From contig OZ022352.1 in assembly GCA_963989245.1 (NCBI GenBank), positions 17,775,060-17,839,059 of the forward strand: DNA of 64,000 nt, written 5' to 3'. A program made the translations under genes and the position numbers. The stretch's first letter is position 1. Every line of letters starts with the position of its first letter. Below the pieces are notes generated by a model that saw nothing but the letters and a program-made list of their open reading frames with translations, made no database searches and was not told the origin of the DNA. The stretch is from Nansenia antarctica (taxonomy: Eukaryota; Chordata; Actinopteri; Argentiniformes; Microstomatidae). Shown piece after piece: positions 37,401-49,800 of the stretch.

Positions 37401-39126
37401 ATGTGTTCTCTTGTGGAAGTTATTTGCTCCGCCAGGTTGGGAGGATGGAGTGGACAGGGAGCAGATTATCCCTCTTCTGGCCATGTTCTACCCTGATGTA
37501 AGAAAACACCTGCACAGATATTGCTCAGACGACATTATGTAACATTTCTAAAACATAGATATACAGTTACTGACTAGTCTCATATCAATCACTGTATGGC
37601 ACTCTGCCACTACCTGGCATACTACAGTGTATTGCATTAATGCAATGTCAAACTGATCACTGCCTCATCTCATTACTGATTATTCAAAACTGTACATTTT
37701 CTATATCAATATGAACATTATTTCTCTTCTTCAGCCCAAAGACAAGTGGATAACTGAGCTGGTGGCTGATGAGTATCTGGGAACCTCTGGAGATCGGGTG
37801 AAAATGAGGGATGGGTTCACTGAGCTGGTTGGGGACCTGATGTTCACCATTCCAGCCCTTAAGACTGCAAACTTCCACAGAGGTAAGAATTCAGGAGTCA
37901 GGACATTTAAATGAAATTTAAAAGGATTGCTAGAAAACTACAACCTTCTCAATGGCCTTAGTATAACATTGAATCTGCCAACATTACCAGATGCACACTC
38001 TCCTTAATATTGTTGTCCTACACCACCCAACAGATGCAGGCGCCCCTGTGTACCTGTATGAGTTCCAGGAATCTGCCAGCGTTCTTAAGAAGAAGAGGCC
38101 AAGCTTTGTTGGGAGTGACCATGGAGACGAGCTTTTCTTTGTTTTGGGAAACTGCTACGCTCAATCCCATATTATAATTGATGGTAAATACAACTCAATC
38201 TAGTAGCTAGTTAGCTAATCTAGTATCGTCTGGGGTTCTGATACCCTGTGGACTGTGGTGAATATCCTGCCACTGGGCTTTACAATCTATAATAAACTGA
38301 AAAATGATGTTGCCCTACTTGGGGACTTTTTCACCAGACCCTATCACATACACTCACAGAACACTTTATTAGGAACACTATACTAATACTGGGTAGTAGA
38401 GCCTCCCTTTGTTCTCAAAACAGCCTAAATTCTTTGTAGCATTAATTCCACAAGATGTTGGAAACATTCCTTTGAGATTTTTCAGGTGCACTTTCAAGCT
38501 GTGAATCTTCTGTTCTACCACATCCCAAAGGTGTTCTGTTGGGTTCAGATGTAATATATCATTGCTAGGTGCTATACAGTATATTGGATGAGCAGTAGGA
38601 AGAGCTATCTGTCAGTAACCTCATCCTCATCTCCTTCAGAGAACCCGGGTTACATTCATAACTTCTAGTTTTTTCTCTAGTCTGTTACCCTGCCGACTTT
38701 TCTCCTTTTCTACCCTGCCTACTTTTCTCCTTTTCTACCCTGCCTACTTTTCTACTTTTTAGGGGTGGCTTTTAGGGGTTCAAACCCCAGCTTGTCATGT
38801 GTCAAAGTACCCTTGAGCGAGGCACTGAACCCCTAATTGCTCCAGGCTCTGAACCCTTGCCTAGAGCATGACATACATTTTGTTGTACTCTGTGCAATGA
38901 CAAAGGACCTTCTTCTGATACTTTTCTCCATAGATGCTGAATAGTATTTCCACTCACCACCAGCTTCCAAATCTGCCTCTTTTTTCTCAGGCAAATGTAC
39001 AGAAGAGGATGAGCAGCTAAGCAGAACCATGATGAGCTACTGGGGCAACTTTGCTCGTACAGGGTAGGAATCTGCTCTCCATCCAGTTTCAAAAAATAAT
39101 AATAAACATAAATGCCTCTTTGTAAT

Positions 39127-39180
<54 letters not shown>

Positions 39181-39403
39181 TGTGTGTGTGTGTGCGCGCA
39201 CATGCACATGCGTGTGCATACTCAGGTCTCCTAACGGGGCCGGGCTGGTTTATTGGCCCAAGTACGGACCAGAGGGAGATTACCTGGGGATCGGACTGGA
39301 GCAGGTACCTGGTCAGCACCTGAAGAGGGACCGCTTCACCTTCATGACACTCCTTGAGAAAGTGCGTCTGGGTCTGAAGAAGATGGAGCAAAGCGAGCTG
39401 TAG
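31419..39403 (+). CDS. ces2: Carboxylesterase 2-type esterase, copy 1
   Basis: Thirteen exons: 31419-31497, 32403-32592, 32840-32978, 33317-33450, 34949-35102, 35774-35878, 35970-36071, 36428-36574, 37420-37497, 37735-37882, 38034-38183, 38991-39063 and 39226-39403. They give 558 residues, the length of human CES2. Residues 1-~22 (MESLTGLLWLSLSVNILFLY) are the signal peptide. Catalytic features are the oxyanion hole HGGG, nucleophile Ser in GESAGG, acidic Glu in GVNDDEGGW and His in SDHGDEL. SEDCLYLNIYTP and YRLGLLGFF are type B esterase hallmarks. The product should hydrolyse esters and amides of lipids and xenobiotics in the ER lumen. Oddities: TIIGESAGG replaces the usual TIFGESAGG, and the C-terminus is QSEL, a divergent retrieval signal. 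Copy 2 follows 212 bp later. Confidence 0.95.
33660..34005 (+). mobile_element. LINE 3' end (ORF2 C-terminus and tail)
   Basis: A conceptual translation near 33727-33822 gives GPKTLELPPPDLRAAPSELI followed by FKRQLKTHL, the C-terminal motif of fish non-LTR reverse transcriptase ORFs (usually GPKxWNSLP). The downstream UTR ends in GGCGCTATATAAATAAAGTT and a TTAC repeat, as in 5'-truncated LINE insertions. It lies in intron 4 of carboxylesterase copy 1 and is absent from copy 2. Confidence 0.75.
34345..34800. mobile_element. Tc1-like element remnants
   Basis: CAGTGGCTATAGAAAGTCAA followed by CACACC and CTTTTTCCACATTTTGTTG is a Tc1/mariner terminal repeat. A second repeat-like stretch (34610-34790, AGTATCTCAAAATATTAGAA) follows. 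The 34.35 kb piece and the 46.1-46.4 kb piece share the CCACATTTTGTTGTGTTATA motif in opposite orientation. No open transposase. Confidence 0.6.
35497..35700 (-). mobile_element. tRNA-derived SINE (reverse orientation)
   Basis: Read on the minus strand the head is GTGGTGGTCTAGTGGATAGT with a B-box-like GAGTTCAATTCC, and the tail is TTGTAAGTCGCTTTGGATTA then GCGTCTGCTAAATGGC. That 3' tail is the conserved fish V-SINE-type end, also seen at 37245-37275. It sits in intron 5 of carboxylesterase copy 1. Confidence 0.75.
36891..37295 (+). mobile_element. tRNA-Pro-derived SINE with target-site duplication
   Basis: Positions 36895-36966 are 72 nt with clear tRNA-Pro(AGG) likeness: GGCTCGTTGGTCTAG, anticodon loop CTTAGGG, GCGAGAGGTCCC and closing GAGCCC. 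The T arm is decayed (CGTTCATATTCC for GGTTCAAATCC). The element ends with AAGTCGCTTTGGAATAAGGC GTCTGCTAAATGCC. GGAAAC flanks both sides. The matching intron of carboxylesterase copy 2 (near 42560) reads straight through GGGAAACCGGCTCC, so it is an empty site. Confidence 0.85.
38345..38550 (-). mobile_element. Tc1-like fragment, same family as 336-936
   Basis: CACTCACAGAACACTTTATT then AGGAACACTATACTAATACT is the reverse complement of 780-830. TTCCACAAGATGTTGGAAAC and GTTCTGTTGGGTTCAGAT are transposase-end remnants. It lies in intron 11 of carboxylesterase copy 1 and is missing from copy 2. Confidence 0.75.
38755..38900. repeat. SINE-like fragment
   Basis: GGGGTTCAAACCCCAGCTTG then TGTCAAAGTACCCTTGAGCG and AGGCACTGAACCCCTAATTG CTCC follow the pattern of a widespread fish tRNA-SINE body. 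The A-box half is missing. Confidence 0.6.
39130..39205. repeat. (GT)n microsatellite before carboxylesterase last exon
   Basis: A GT run in the last intron of copy 1. An equivalent GT run (43843-43888) is at the same place in copy 2, so the seed predates the duplication. Confidence 0.9.
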
Positions 39404-39615
39404 GTTGCCACTGTTCTCTCTGCCGTTCCCTCTGATCCTAACTCAACTCAATTTGATGATCAAGGAACATAGGCTTTCAATTAATGGATTGCTTACATTT
39501 TTGCTTCACAATTAGCAGAAATCATACTTGACCGTCAACACTTTGTAAATTGAGGTACATTTTTGTATTTGTGTGAACAATGCCCAATGGCAATTTCTTC
39601 ACAGACCAAAAACAG

Positions 39616-41157
39616 GACCGGTGGTCCAGACCAAACTGGGGGGTCTGAGAGGACAGTACTTGAGTGTGAAGGGCAAGGAGACGGTGGTGCACTCCTACCT
39701 GGGCGTGCCGTTTGCCAAGCCACCTGTGGGCCCTCTGAGACTGGCCCCGCCCCAGCCTGCAGAGGGATGGGAGGGAGTGAGGGATGCCACCCAGCAGCCT
39801 CTCATGTAAGACCCAGCAAGGTCACATTAACACACCTTTTCATCTCTGGTTGTGTAAGGTCTCTGGTTGTATAAGGCTTAGATAAATATATTCCATGAAA
39901 AAAATAATTTGTCCAACTTAACTTTGAAAAGGTGACCTGTTCTGCTACAAATACGTTCATGTCATTCCATTAATGCAATATAACCAAAAACCTGATGATA
40001 TGCCATATTTTTAGGTGTGTTCAAGACAGACAGTTGACCATCGACCTTATGGGCAATTACTCCATCAAAATGGATCTTCCAGAGGTGTCAGAAGATTGCC
40101 TTTACCTCAACATTTACACCCCGGTTAAACCCTCTGAGAATGCCAAGTTACCTGTAAGTCTAACAGTTGACACATTGTAGTTTAGAGCCTGGACTGTAGC
40201 TAACAGTCTGAACCATAATAGTTGTTTTTAAATTACAGACAGTTTTTTGGGTTATTTTCAGTGATACTGTTGAAACCAGTGGTACCTTTCAAAGTTAGGG
40301 AGGATGACATTCTTTTAATGAGCATAGCTGTATTTCTATGAAAGACTATTGGATGACTGTCGTTCATCCCATTCACCCAGTTGAATCTAACATCAATAGA
40401 TATTTAAAAAACATATAGTCAGTGATGCTCTTTACAGTTTACATTTCTCTAATATGCATGCTATTAAAGTGATTTGTAAGGTATTTGATTATTATTGTCA
40501 AACCTGACTAGTTGTCAGTAAAGCTGATATCACAGTGAATAAATCCCATGTACTGTATGTTCATCATTGTAACACTAGTAATAATGGTTACCGTACTAGT
40601 GACAGTGGTTTTAAGTGTACAGTGGAACTGTGCAGTGAAGATGTTTCCATACTGGCTTCTATCATGGCATTGAGAAACGGCTTTGATCATCAAAAGCAAC
40701 AGGATAATGCATGTGTAGAGAATTGAAATGTGTGGGCCTATGGACAGAATGTATTGCATATGTTTCCCAGGTAATGGTCTGGATCCACGGAGGGGGATAT
40801 AGCATTGGCTCTGTATCATCATATGATGGTTCTGCTTTGGCTGCCTATCAGGATGTTGTTGTGGTTATGGTTCAATATCGCCTGGGATTGCTGGGTTTCT
40901 TCAGGTAAGACTGGATCTGCTGTTGAACACATGAATGTGGATTGTCAGGAATCTCAATAAAAGAGGAGACCCAAGTAATCTGTTCCATACAGCACAGGAG
41001 ACAAGTCTGCCCCAGGGAACATGGGTCTACTTGACAATGTGGAAGCCCTGCGGTGGGTCCAGGAACACATCCACAACTTTGGGGGAGATCCTGCCACTGT
41101 TACCATATTTGGGGAGTCTGCCGGAGGAGTGAGCGTATCTCTACTGGTGAGGATTAC

Positions 41158-41211
<54 letters not shown>

Positions 41212-43839
41212 CAGAAAGGCAAAAAGGTGTAGTTCTACAATGTTTTCATTGTTTATATTTTTGCTATATGTTTTTGTGCATGTTTTTTCTTTTATCAAAT
41301 ACATTCACAGTATAGATTATTTCATACTAGGAGACTTCAGTCTTGTGAAACTGACTTTATTTATTTAACATTACCAGCATCTCTCTCCATTGTCTGCTGG
41401 CCTGTTCCATGGTGGGATAGCTGAGAGTGGCACTGCAGAAGTGGATATGCTCTTCAATCCCAACCCCCTGCCTTTAGCCCAGGTCCCATATTTACAGTGT
41501 TCCCACCAAATTCAGTTCCATGAATCAGTGATTTGCAGGACATAATTAATATCCTCTGTCTTGCTAATAGATGGTGGCAAACATATCTGGATGTGATATC
41601 TCCACTACAGAGAAGATTGCAGAGTGTGTGATGAAACTGACTGTTGATGACATACTGAACCTTCAAAAACAGGTGAGATATCCTGGACACCAAACTGATA
41701 TTATCACCAATGTTTCTGCTAATATAATATAAAATATACTGTATGACATTTAGCAACGTTTTTTTTAATCCAAAGTGATGTAGAGGACAGTGAAAGCATA
41801 CATGTACGTAAGTGTTTTGTATAAAATACATGGTCCTACTGTTGCAGGACATAATAGCACCTTCAATAAGATTATATCATGGGTATAATAACTCTGAGTG
41901 TTCACTTATACTTAGCTGCCGACAATGTGTAAACTATTAAAAACCTTAGAGGGTAATAACTTGTGTTCATATTTTCTGGAGGAGTAGTGTAATATTGACT
42001 TACTGTCTCTCCTTTCACCTGGCAACTTCTAACTATTGACCATTTCAACCATCTTGTTTTTTTTAGAATCCGATATTTCTTGGTGTGACTGTTGATGGGC
42101 AGTTCCTTCCCAAGTCAGGGAAGGAGATTCTCCGAAATCATGAGATACACAAAGTGCCATTTATGACTGGAGTAAATGATGACGAAGGTGGCTATCTGCT
42201 AGCAAGAGTGAGTTGGCTTTTAACAATGATTTGACATCATGTGAAAATCCAATATTAGGCCGAATGACTTCATTTGCCACGGTTGAACTTTAAAATCATG
42301 TATCTGTTTCCAAACGTAGAATAAGTAGGTCTAAATGAAAGTACAGTTGAGAATTCTTCTTTTTTTATTGTGTACAATTTGTCTAATCAAATGTAAAGCG
42401 ATAGTGTTAGTTAATTCACGTGTGAAACAAAGATCCCTAAGCATGTTCAGTAGTGAAAAACACAGATTATGCCTCGTCCTGGACTAAATCACACTTTGAA
42501 TGTAGAATCTCCATTGAAGATACCTTTTAGTCTTGGATTTGGCTTAATCTGTGTCTGGGAAACCGGCTCCATGTTGTCAGATTAGTTAGGTTGCGCATTG
42601 ATTTCTGCCACTTCTAAACCAAATATACAGTATGTTGTTTTCAGGGAGGTTAGAGAAGCTAATGACAAATGTGTTCTCTTGTGGAAGTTCTTTGCTCCGC
42701 CAGGTTGGGAGGATGGAGTGGACAGGGAGCAGATTATGCCTCTTCTGGCCATGTTCTACCCTGATGTAAGAAAACACCTGCACAGATATTGCTCAGACGA
42801 CATTATGTAAAATTTCTAAAACATAGATATGCAGTTACTGACTAGTGTCATATCAATCACTGTATGGCACTCTGCCACTACCTGGCATACTACAGTGTAT
42901 TGCATTAATGCAATGTCAAACTGATCACTGCCTCATCTCATTACTGATTATTCAAAACTGTACATTTTCTGTATCAATATGAACATTATTTCTCTTCTCC
43001 AGCCCAAAGACAAGTGGATAACTGAGCTGGTGGCTGATGAGTATCTGGGAACCTCTGGAGATCGGGTGAAAATGAGGGATGGGTTCACTCAGCTGTTTGG
43101 GGACCTGATGTTCACCATTCCAGCCCTTAAGACGGCAAACTTCCACAGAGGTAAGAATTCAGGAGTCAGGGACATTTAGATTAATGAAATTTAAAAGGAT
43201 TTCTAGAAAACTACAACCTTCTCAATGGCTTTGGTAACATTGAATCAGCCACCATTACCAGATGCACACTCTCCTTAATATTGTTGTCCTACACCACCCA
43301 ACAGATGCAGGCGCCCCTGTGTACCTGTATGAGTTCCAGAAATCTCCCAGCGTTCTTAAGAAGATGAGGCCAAGCTTTGTTGGGAGTGACCATGGAGACG
43401 AGCTATGTTTTGTTTTGGGATACTGCTACACTACTCAATCCCATATTATAATTGATGGTAAATACAACTCAATCTAATAATCGAATAGCTCTGCCCTAAA
43501 ATATATGTATAGTACTGTTCTCTTTCAGAAGACTCGGTTTGACCCCTCTTTATTGGACACGCACTGTGTACCTATTCACTGAAGAATTATTTTTATGTTT
43601 TCATTATTATTTCTTTAGCCTGTCCTATTTTTTCCATAGATACTGAATGGTATTTTCAGTTTCTAATTCTGCAACTTTTTCTCAGCCTCGTGCACAGAGG
43701 AAGATGAACAGCTAAGCAGAACCATGATGAGCTACTGGGGCAACTTTGCTCATACAGGGTAGAAATCTGCTCTCCATCCAGTTTCTAGAACAAAAATGCA
43801 TAACATGTAGAATGCCTCATTGGAATTTCTTGTGTTCAT

Positions 43840-43890
<51 letters not shown>

Positions 43891-44104
43891 ATCTCTATGT
43901 GTGTGTGTACGTCTGTGTGTAAACAGGTCTCCTAACGGGGCCGGGCTGGTTCAGTGGCCCCAGTACGGACCAGAGGGAGATTACCTGGCGATCGGACTGG
44001 AGCAGGTACCTCGTCAGCACCTGAAGAGGGACCGCTTCACCTTCATGACACAGACCCTTCCTGAGAAAGTGGGTCGGGAGAAGATGGAGCACAGCGAGCT
44101 ATAA
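39616..44104 (+). CDS. ces2: Carboxylesterase 2-type esterase, copy 2 (no visible signal-peptide exon)
   Basis: Twelve exons match copy 1 exons 2-13: 39616-39805, 40015-40153, 40771-40904, 40993-41146, 41378-41482, 41571-41672, 42067-42207, 42688-42765, 43003-43150, 43305-43457, 43686-43758 and 43927-44104. All phases are intact and encode about 531 residues. Catalytic Ser (TIFGESAGG), Glu (GVNDDEGGY) and His (SDHGDEL) are kept, as is HGGG. The C-terminus HSEL is a good ER-retrieval signal of the HxEL type. Differences from copy 1 include QLTIDLMGNYSIK for QITIDIADMLSWS, two fewer codons in exon 8 and one more in exon 11. The donor after exon 6 is weak (GTCCCA). The 212 bp after the copy 1 stop contain no ATG plus signal peptide in frame, so the mRNA may borrow exon 31419-31497. 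Confidence 0.88.
41158..41209. repeat. (CA)n microsatellite after exon 5 donor
   Basis: A CA run directly after the exon 5 donor of copy 2. A shorter run at the same place in copy 1 (35116-35134) shows that it has grown since the duplication. Confidence 0.9.
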
Positions 44105-44690
44105 GGCTCTTCTCCCCTCCATCTCCCCTCAGGTCCACTGTTTTGCATTCATCAACTCTTCCTTCCCTTGAATCAAACATGCAGTAATGCACTGAACAAA
44201 CATTAGTCTGTATGTCCATGCCCTGGAACACAATGTAACAATCATACATGCAGGGAATGTAGAAATGTGATTATTAATAATGAGAAAGTATTGTTATTTT
44301 AGTATGATTTATTTGTCTCTAGCAGATGCTTTTATTGTACCTTGTTGGGTGCCCTGGGAACACATGATTTTTACAATCACTGTACACTTACACCTTTGAC
44401 TAAATGGCATGTTATGTTATATTTGACCAGAAATCCTTCCTTCCCTGGGTCTTGTTTTAATTTTCCAACCCACTGTTATGAACTGTTTGGAGTATTTTTT
44501 AAGAAGCAGTATGGCTGGCAGTTTGAGACATATTGAGGTATTATCTATGGTTTGAGACCCCTGCTGTAGAGGGAACATAGGTTTTTAGGATACAGGTAAA
44601 GGTAAGACCATGCAATGTATATTTTGTTTTGAATGAGTATGAATAGCGGAACTGCATTTGTCTACAATTAATGTGAATCGAATACATAAG
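44105..44690. other. Downstream of carboxylesterase copy 2, no gene seen
   Basis: Probable 3' UTR and spacer. TATTAATAATGAG near 44272 is the only weak poly(A)-like sequence. No exons or transposons recognised. Confidence 0.5.
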
Positions 44691-44691
44691 T

Positions 44692-46003
44692 TACCTGTAT
44701 GTGTGTGTTACCTGTATGTGTGTGTTACCTGTATGTGTGTGTTACCTGTATGTGTGTGTTACCTGTATGTGTGTGTTACCTGTATGTGTGTGTTACCTGT
44801 ATGTGTGTGTTACCTGTATGCGTGTGTTACCTGTATGTGTGTGTTACCTGTATGTGTGTGTTACCTGTATGTGTGTGTTACCTGTATGTGTGTGTTACCT
44901 GTATGCGTGTGTTACCTGTATGTGTGTGTTACCTGTATGTGTGTGTTACCTGTATGCGTGTGTTACCTGTATGTGTGTGTTACCTGTATGTGTGTGTTAC
45001 CTGTATGTGTGTGTTACCTGTATGTGTGTGTTACCTGTATGTGTGTGTTACCTGTATGTGTGTGTTACCTGTATGAGTGTGTTATCTGTATGTGTGTGTT
45101 ATCTGTATGTGTGTGTTACCTGTATGTGTGTGTTACCTGTATGTGTGTGTTACCTGTATGTGTGTGTTATCTGTATGTGTGTGTTACCTGTATGTGTGTG
45201 TTACCTGTATGTGTGTGTTATCTGTATGTGTGTGTTACCTGTATGTGTGTGTTATCTGTATGTGTGTGTTATCTGTATGTGTGTGTTACCTGTATGTGTG
45301 TGTTACCTGTATGTGTGTGTTACCTGTATGTGTGTGTTATCTGTATGTGTGTGTTATCTGTATGTGTGTGTTACCTGTATGTGTGTTACCTGTATGTGTG
45401 TGTTACCTGTATGTGTGTTACTTGTATGTGTGTGTTACCTGTATGTGTGTGTTACCTGTATGTGTGTGTTACCTGTATGTGTGTGTTACCTGTATGTGTG
45501 TGTTACCTGTATGTGTGTGTTATCTGTATGTGTGTGTTACCTGTATGTGTGTGTTACCTGTATGCGTGTGTTACCTGTATGTGTGTGTTACCTTACCTGT
45601 ATGTGTGTGTTACCTGTATGCGTGTGTTACCTGTATGTGTGTGTTACCTGTATGTGTGTGTTACCTGTATGTGTGTGTTACCTGTATGTGTGTGTTACCT
45701 GTATGTGTGTGTTACCTGTATGTGTGTGTTACCTGTATGTGTGTGTTACCTGTATGTGTGTGTTACCTGTATGTGTGTGTTACCTGTATGTGTGTGTTAC
45801 CTGTATGTGTGTGTTACCTGTATGTGCGTGTTACCTGTATGCGTGTGTTACCTGTATGTGTGTGTTACCTGTATGTGTGTGTTACCTGTATGTGTGTGTT
45901 ACCTGTATGCGTGTGTTACCTGTATGCGTGTGTTACCTGTATGCGTGTGTTACCTGTATGTGTGTGTTACCTGTATGCGTGTGTTACCTGTATGCGTGTG
46001 CAA
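44692..46003. repeat. 17-bp minisatellite, about 77 copies
   Basis: The unit is TACCTGTATGTGTGTGT. Variants are TATCTG, GCGTGT, GAGTGT, one GTGCGT and a few shortened or lengthened copies (45380-45425, 45592). Because 17 is not a multiple of three and the unit has no stop in any frame, it is open in all three plus-strand frames; this is not a gene. Confidence 0.98.
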
Positions 46004-46109
46004 AGACTGCTCATGCTACCTCTATGATTGATTCCTATGCAAAACAGAGACCCTATAAAAACAAAGATATTGATTCTAAAATTACATGAACTATTATCCT
46101 TGCAGTAAG

Positions 46110-46420
46110 ATGGACTCAATTCAACTTATTGAGTGATTTATTGAGTGTCATTGCAAAGGGTATGAATACTTATGCACAAGTTATTTCTGTGTTTTAAATC
46201 TTAATAAATTTCTGCAAATCTAAAAAGCCTCTTCACTTTGTCATTATGAATGATGAATGAATGAATGAATGGACTTTATTCATTATGGGGTATTGTGTGG
46301 GGATTGATGACCAAAACAAATATTTAATCCATTTTAGTCTGTGTCTGTGTATTTAAATGTAGTCTATAACGCAACAAAATGTGGAAAATATATCTATCGG
46401 CACTGTATAACCTGTGATAG
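46110..46420. mobile_element. Tc1-like terminal remnants
   Basis: AAGGGTATGAATACTTATGC, TTCTGCAAATCTAAAAAGCC and TATAACGCAACAAAATGTGG are typical Tc1 3' end pieces. The last is the reverse complement of the motif near 34390-34410. A short (TGAA)n lies at 46250-46270. Confidence 0.55.
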
Positions 46421-46674
46421 TATACAGGATGATCACACTCATAGTCACATACACATCTACAATGTGTGTGGGGGTAGTGTGTTTGGGGATTGTTATTGTA
46501 TAAAATAATGTTTATTATTGGTTGCATAGCAAAATGAGAGCCAAAAAATACAGTATATCATATACCAAAAAGAGACTCTGTCTCATATGTGTAATCTCAG
46601 TGTTGTACATTATGTGTTGAAAAACCACATCATTTATGGAAGAAATACAAAATCATCCCAATGCCATTCACATT

Positions 46675-46680
46675 TTTATT
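46675..46680 (-). promoter_or_regulatory. Poly(A) signal of galanin
   Basis: TTTATT on the plus strand is AATAAA on the minus strand, about 170 bases beyond the galanin stop codon. Confidence 0.65.
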
Positions 46681-46850
46681 AAATTCAAAATAATATGAAC
46701 ATGGTTATTCTGTGTAATGGATCAGACTGTTATGGTGAGGACACCAGTACCCAGTATAATGGTAAATGAGCAGATACACTTCAGTCAGCAGACAGAAGAA
46801 GCACAGAGGAGAGACCACAGAATGTTGAAGCTGAACAGGTCCAGACCAAA

Positions 46851-49800
46851 CTAGGGCTGGCCCACCTCTTCTGATGTGAGAGAGGAGGTCAAGCTCTCCA
46901 GGGCTCCGATTTCTGCAAGGTATGATCACATATAGACAGGTGAGCATAATGTTTATGTTTGTCTGGCTCCAGATCTTTGCAGTTTAACCAATTCCTATAA
47001 CAACTGTAGCTGACTTTGTCCTGACCCATACTGTAGGGGTTGGTGAAAGCACACATGGATCTGGATCCAGGCTATCTTCATGTTTTTGTAACTAAGACAA
47101 CGATGATGATAGTATGTTATTACTATTTAAAGCCAGATATGTGTGACTGTAAGCACTCTGCATTTATGCTTTTCTTGCATTTTTGAATATCAAGAAAATT
47201 AAAAAAAGAACTTTGCAGACACATGCTGCTTGTAGCATTAAATAACTGTATGACATAATACTCTTGATATAGCCTAATACGAATTTGTCTGTTTGTAATT
47301 CTTGTAAGACCTGATATAGTAGATGATTATGGTCAATATTACCAGCTGCATTTGGTAAACTACTGTAAAATAACTGATACTTATAAAGTGAACTCACCTT
47401 TCAGTTTCAGGTATGATAAGAAGTCAATGATCGTGTGTATTACATCTTCATCAGCTATTCTTAAGGCACCTGTGAAATTGGAACACACTTTTATTAGAAG
47501 GGTAGTCTACACTGAACAAAGCAGACATTATGTCAATGTGGCAATAGCCACCTTCATATGGCACTAATCAGGGCTCAAATGTAATCTCCACTGTATTACA
47601 GGAGAAAGGAAGCAGGGTGTAGGGCTAATGGGTGACAAGGCTTTGTCCACTCTGAACATTGTGTTTTTTCTCCCATGGGCCAATTAAATTCACCCGTTGG
47701 TCAATGTATCTATTTTGTATCACTGGTTCACTGAAATAAAGTGAATTGTTAGAGAAGCAAACAGTGAGTGGTCACCTCGTGATCTTTTCCCCCCCCCCAT
47801 TCCCATTTTTTATATTGACTATTGTGCCATGTGCTCCTCTTGCTGCTCCACTCTAAACATGTGTTATATTTGTATATGTCTATAATCCTGTTGCTCTTCT
47901 AATACTGCATGATGTTTACATGTGTGAAGCTTACCAAATGAATTTCCCACTCTTGGGATAATGAAGTACACTTGTCTTGACTTGACTTGACTCTCGACTC
48001 TCACCTGATTTGAAGTCCTCATCCAGTGGCATGTCTCTCTTTCCAGCAAGGCCATGCTTGTCACTTAGGATCCTGTGGCCATCGATGCCATCTGAACGAC
48101 AAAACAAAAGTCACAGTTAGCCATGCATTAGATGACATCCCATTTCATCTGCATCGCACACACACGTCCTGCCTAAAGCTGACATGACAGCCTGATACAG
48201 CACCCCCTTGTAACTTCTGTGGGTGTGTTTCTTTTGTTTTGTTTCAATCGTCAAGATTCTGAAGAGCAACCTGCAGGGCTTGAGTCACGGAATTGCTTTC
48301 GAACTGTTTTTTTCACCAACGGAATGCATGAAGCAAAGGCACATGCACAGTTGCTGAAAACTGATGATGAAAAAACACGACCTGACAACACAAAGACCAA
48401 CAAAAAACAAAATAGCAGAAGGAAACATGAGGTGAAAATATTTTTGTTCTGTCAGAGTTTGTCCGTCTGTCCTTTTTTCTTCTTCTTTTGTAGTATAGCT
48501 ACACGTGTAAGGCACACCAGACCAGACACCTATTGCAACCACGATATACTGTACCCCAATTTTTACTGGGTCAAAAAATGATTGACCAATTACGTAAGTG
48601 CACGAATGATCTAATTGTAAGAAGACTAATTGTAGTCCTTGAGTCACTGTGACCCAAAGCTGTTAATGCATTTACTTACATACAGTGGGCATGAAGTACT
48701 ATACATGCAGAAAATGAAGTGATCATTGGTCCATCAATCTCCTAACTCACATAATGCATCTCTGAGATTAAAAAACTCAGTATGATGTTATACATAGGTA
48801 AATAAATAATAAGGAATGAATGTGACTATGGTTGCAAGAGGACCTCTATACTGGCAAATAAGTAATGAAAGGATCTTCTAACTAATTTATCCGGTTTGTT
48901 TTTGTTCATCTAGTAAACAGTTGGACATGGCATGATATAAGGCCTATATGAGTCTTACAGTATGTTCACTCACTGCAAACAATTCATAAGCACAAAGAGC
49001 AATGTGTCACAGAGCAATTCCTCTAATGACTTCAACGTCCTGCAGGAGCTATCTTACATTGACCAAGCAGTTCTTCTCTCCCCCTTGCAACGGGAGAATC
49101 CTTTATCTGTATTAGGTGATCAATACGACCTGAAACACAGGGATGATGGTATTTTACCTGATCTTAAAACACGCACCATTTTACCTGACCTTAAAACACG
49201 TAGGCACCTGTGCCCATGAAGTAAAGGAGTGCACCCTGTATATATAGATATAATGACAGTGTGGAGAATTACTCATTATGCTGTTATTACTCTAAAACGC
49301 TGTTATTAAAACAAACAGAACATTGTATTAACTTGTTGTTCCATAAAACTGATTCAAAAGTGATAGAAAATAATGGTGTTGATTTTTTAAAAATGTTTTA
49401 ACACATGTGCAAATAAGAGCAGTCCCTGCTCCACAAAAGGAACCACTCAATGTCCTTATGTCAAATTAGTAAGCAATGACTAAATGTCTATGTCACAACA
49501 TATTACGAGCAACTTAATGCAAATGTGATTCCACGGCACACTGCATTATCCCGATCATTATCTAAGAGGAACATCTACTGTTTTGGATTAGTCCGTGTGT
49601 TCCCACTCTTTCTCCCATGAGGAGAAATACAATGTGACACCAAGTCACCAAGCATGGTGCAGCTATCCTATATTCTTTGAAAATAGATGTAATAGGATGA
49701 AGACTAAAGAGACTAATAGATACACACAATAAATAGAAATCCATGCTTCGTCACACGGGTGAAATGTGAAAAACTATAGGCCTAGAATGGGAGTAGAATA

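Noticed and set aside
37375..37419. Upstream acceptor (TTTTCAG, then GGAGGTTAG) for carboxylesterase exon 9
   Set aside because: Joined to exon 8 in phase 0 it gives an immediate TAG. The acceptor TTGTGGAAG at 37419 keeps the frame and the family length, and copy 2 behaves the same way.
44658..46089. Long open frames rich in Cys, Val, Tyr and Leu on the plus strand
   Set aside because: They are produced by the 17-bp minisatellite, which has no stop codon in any forward frame; all three frames give the same repeated peptide.
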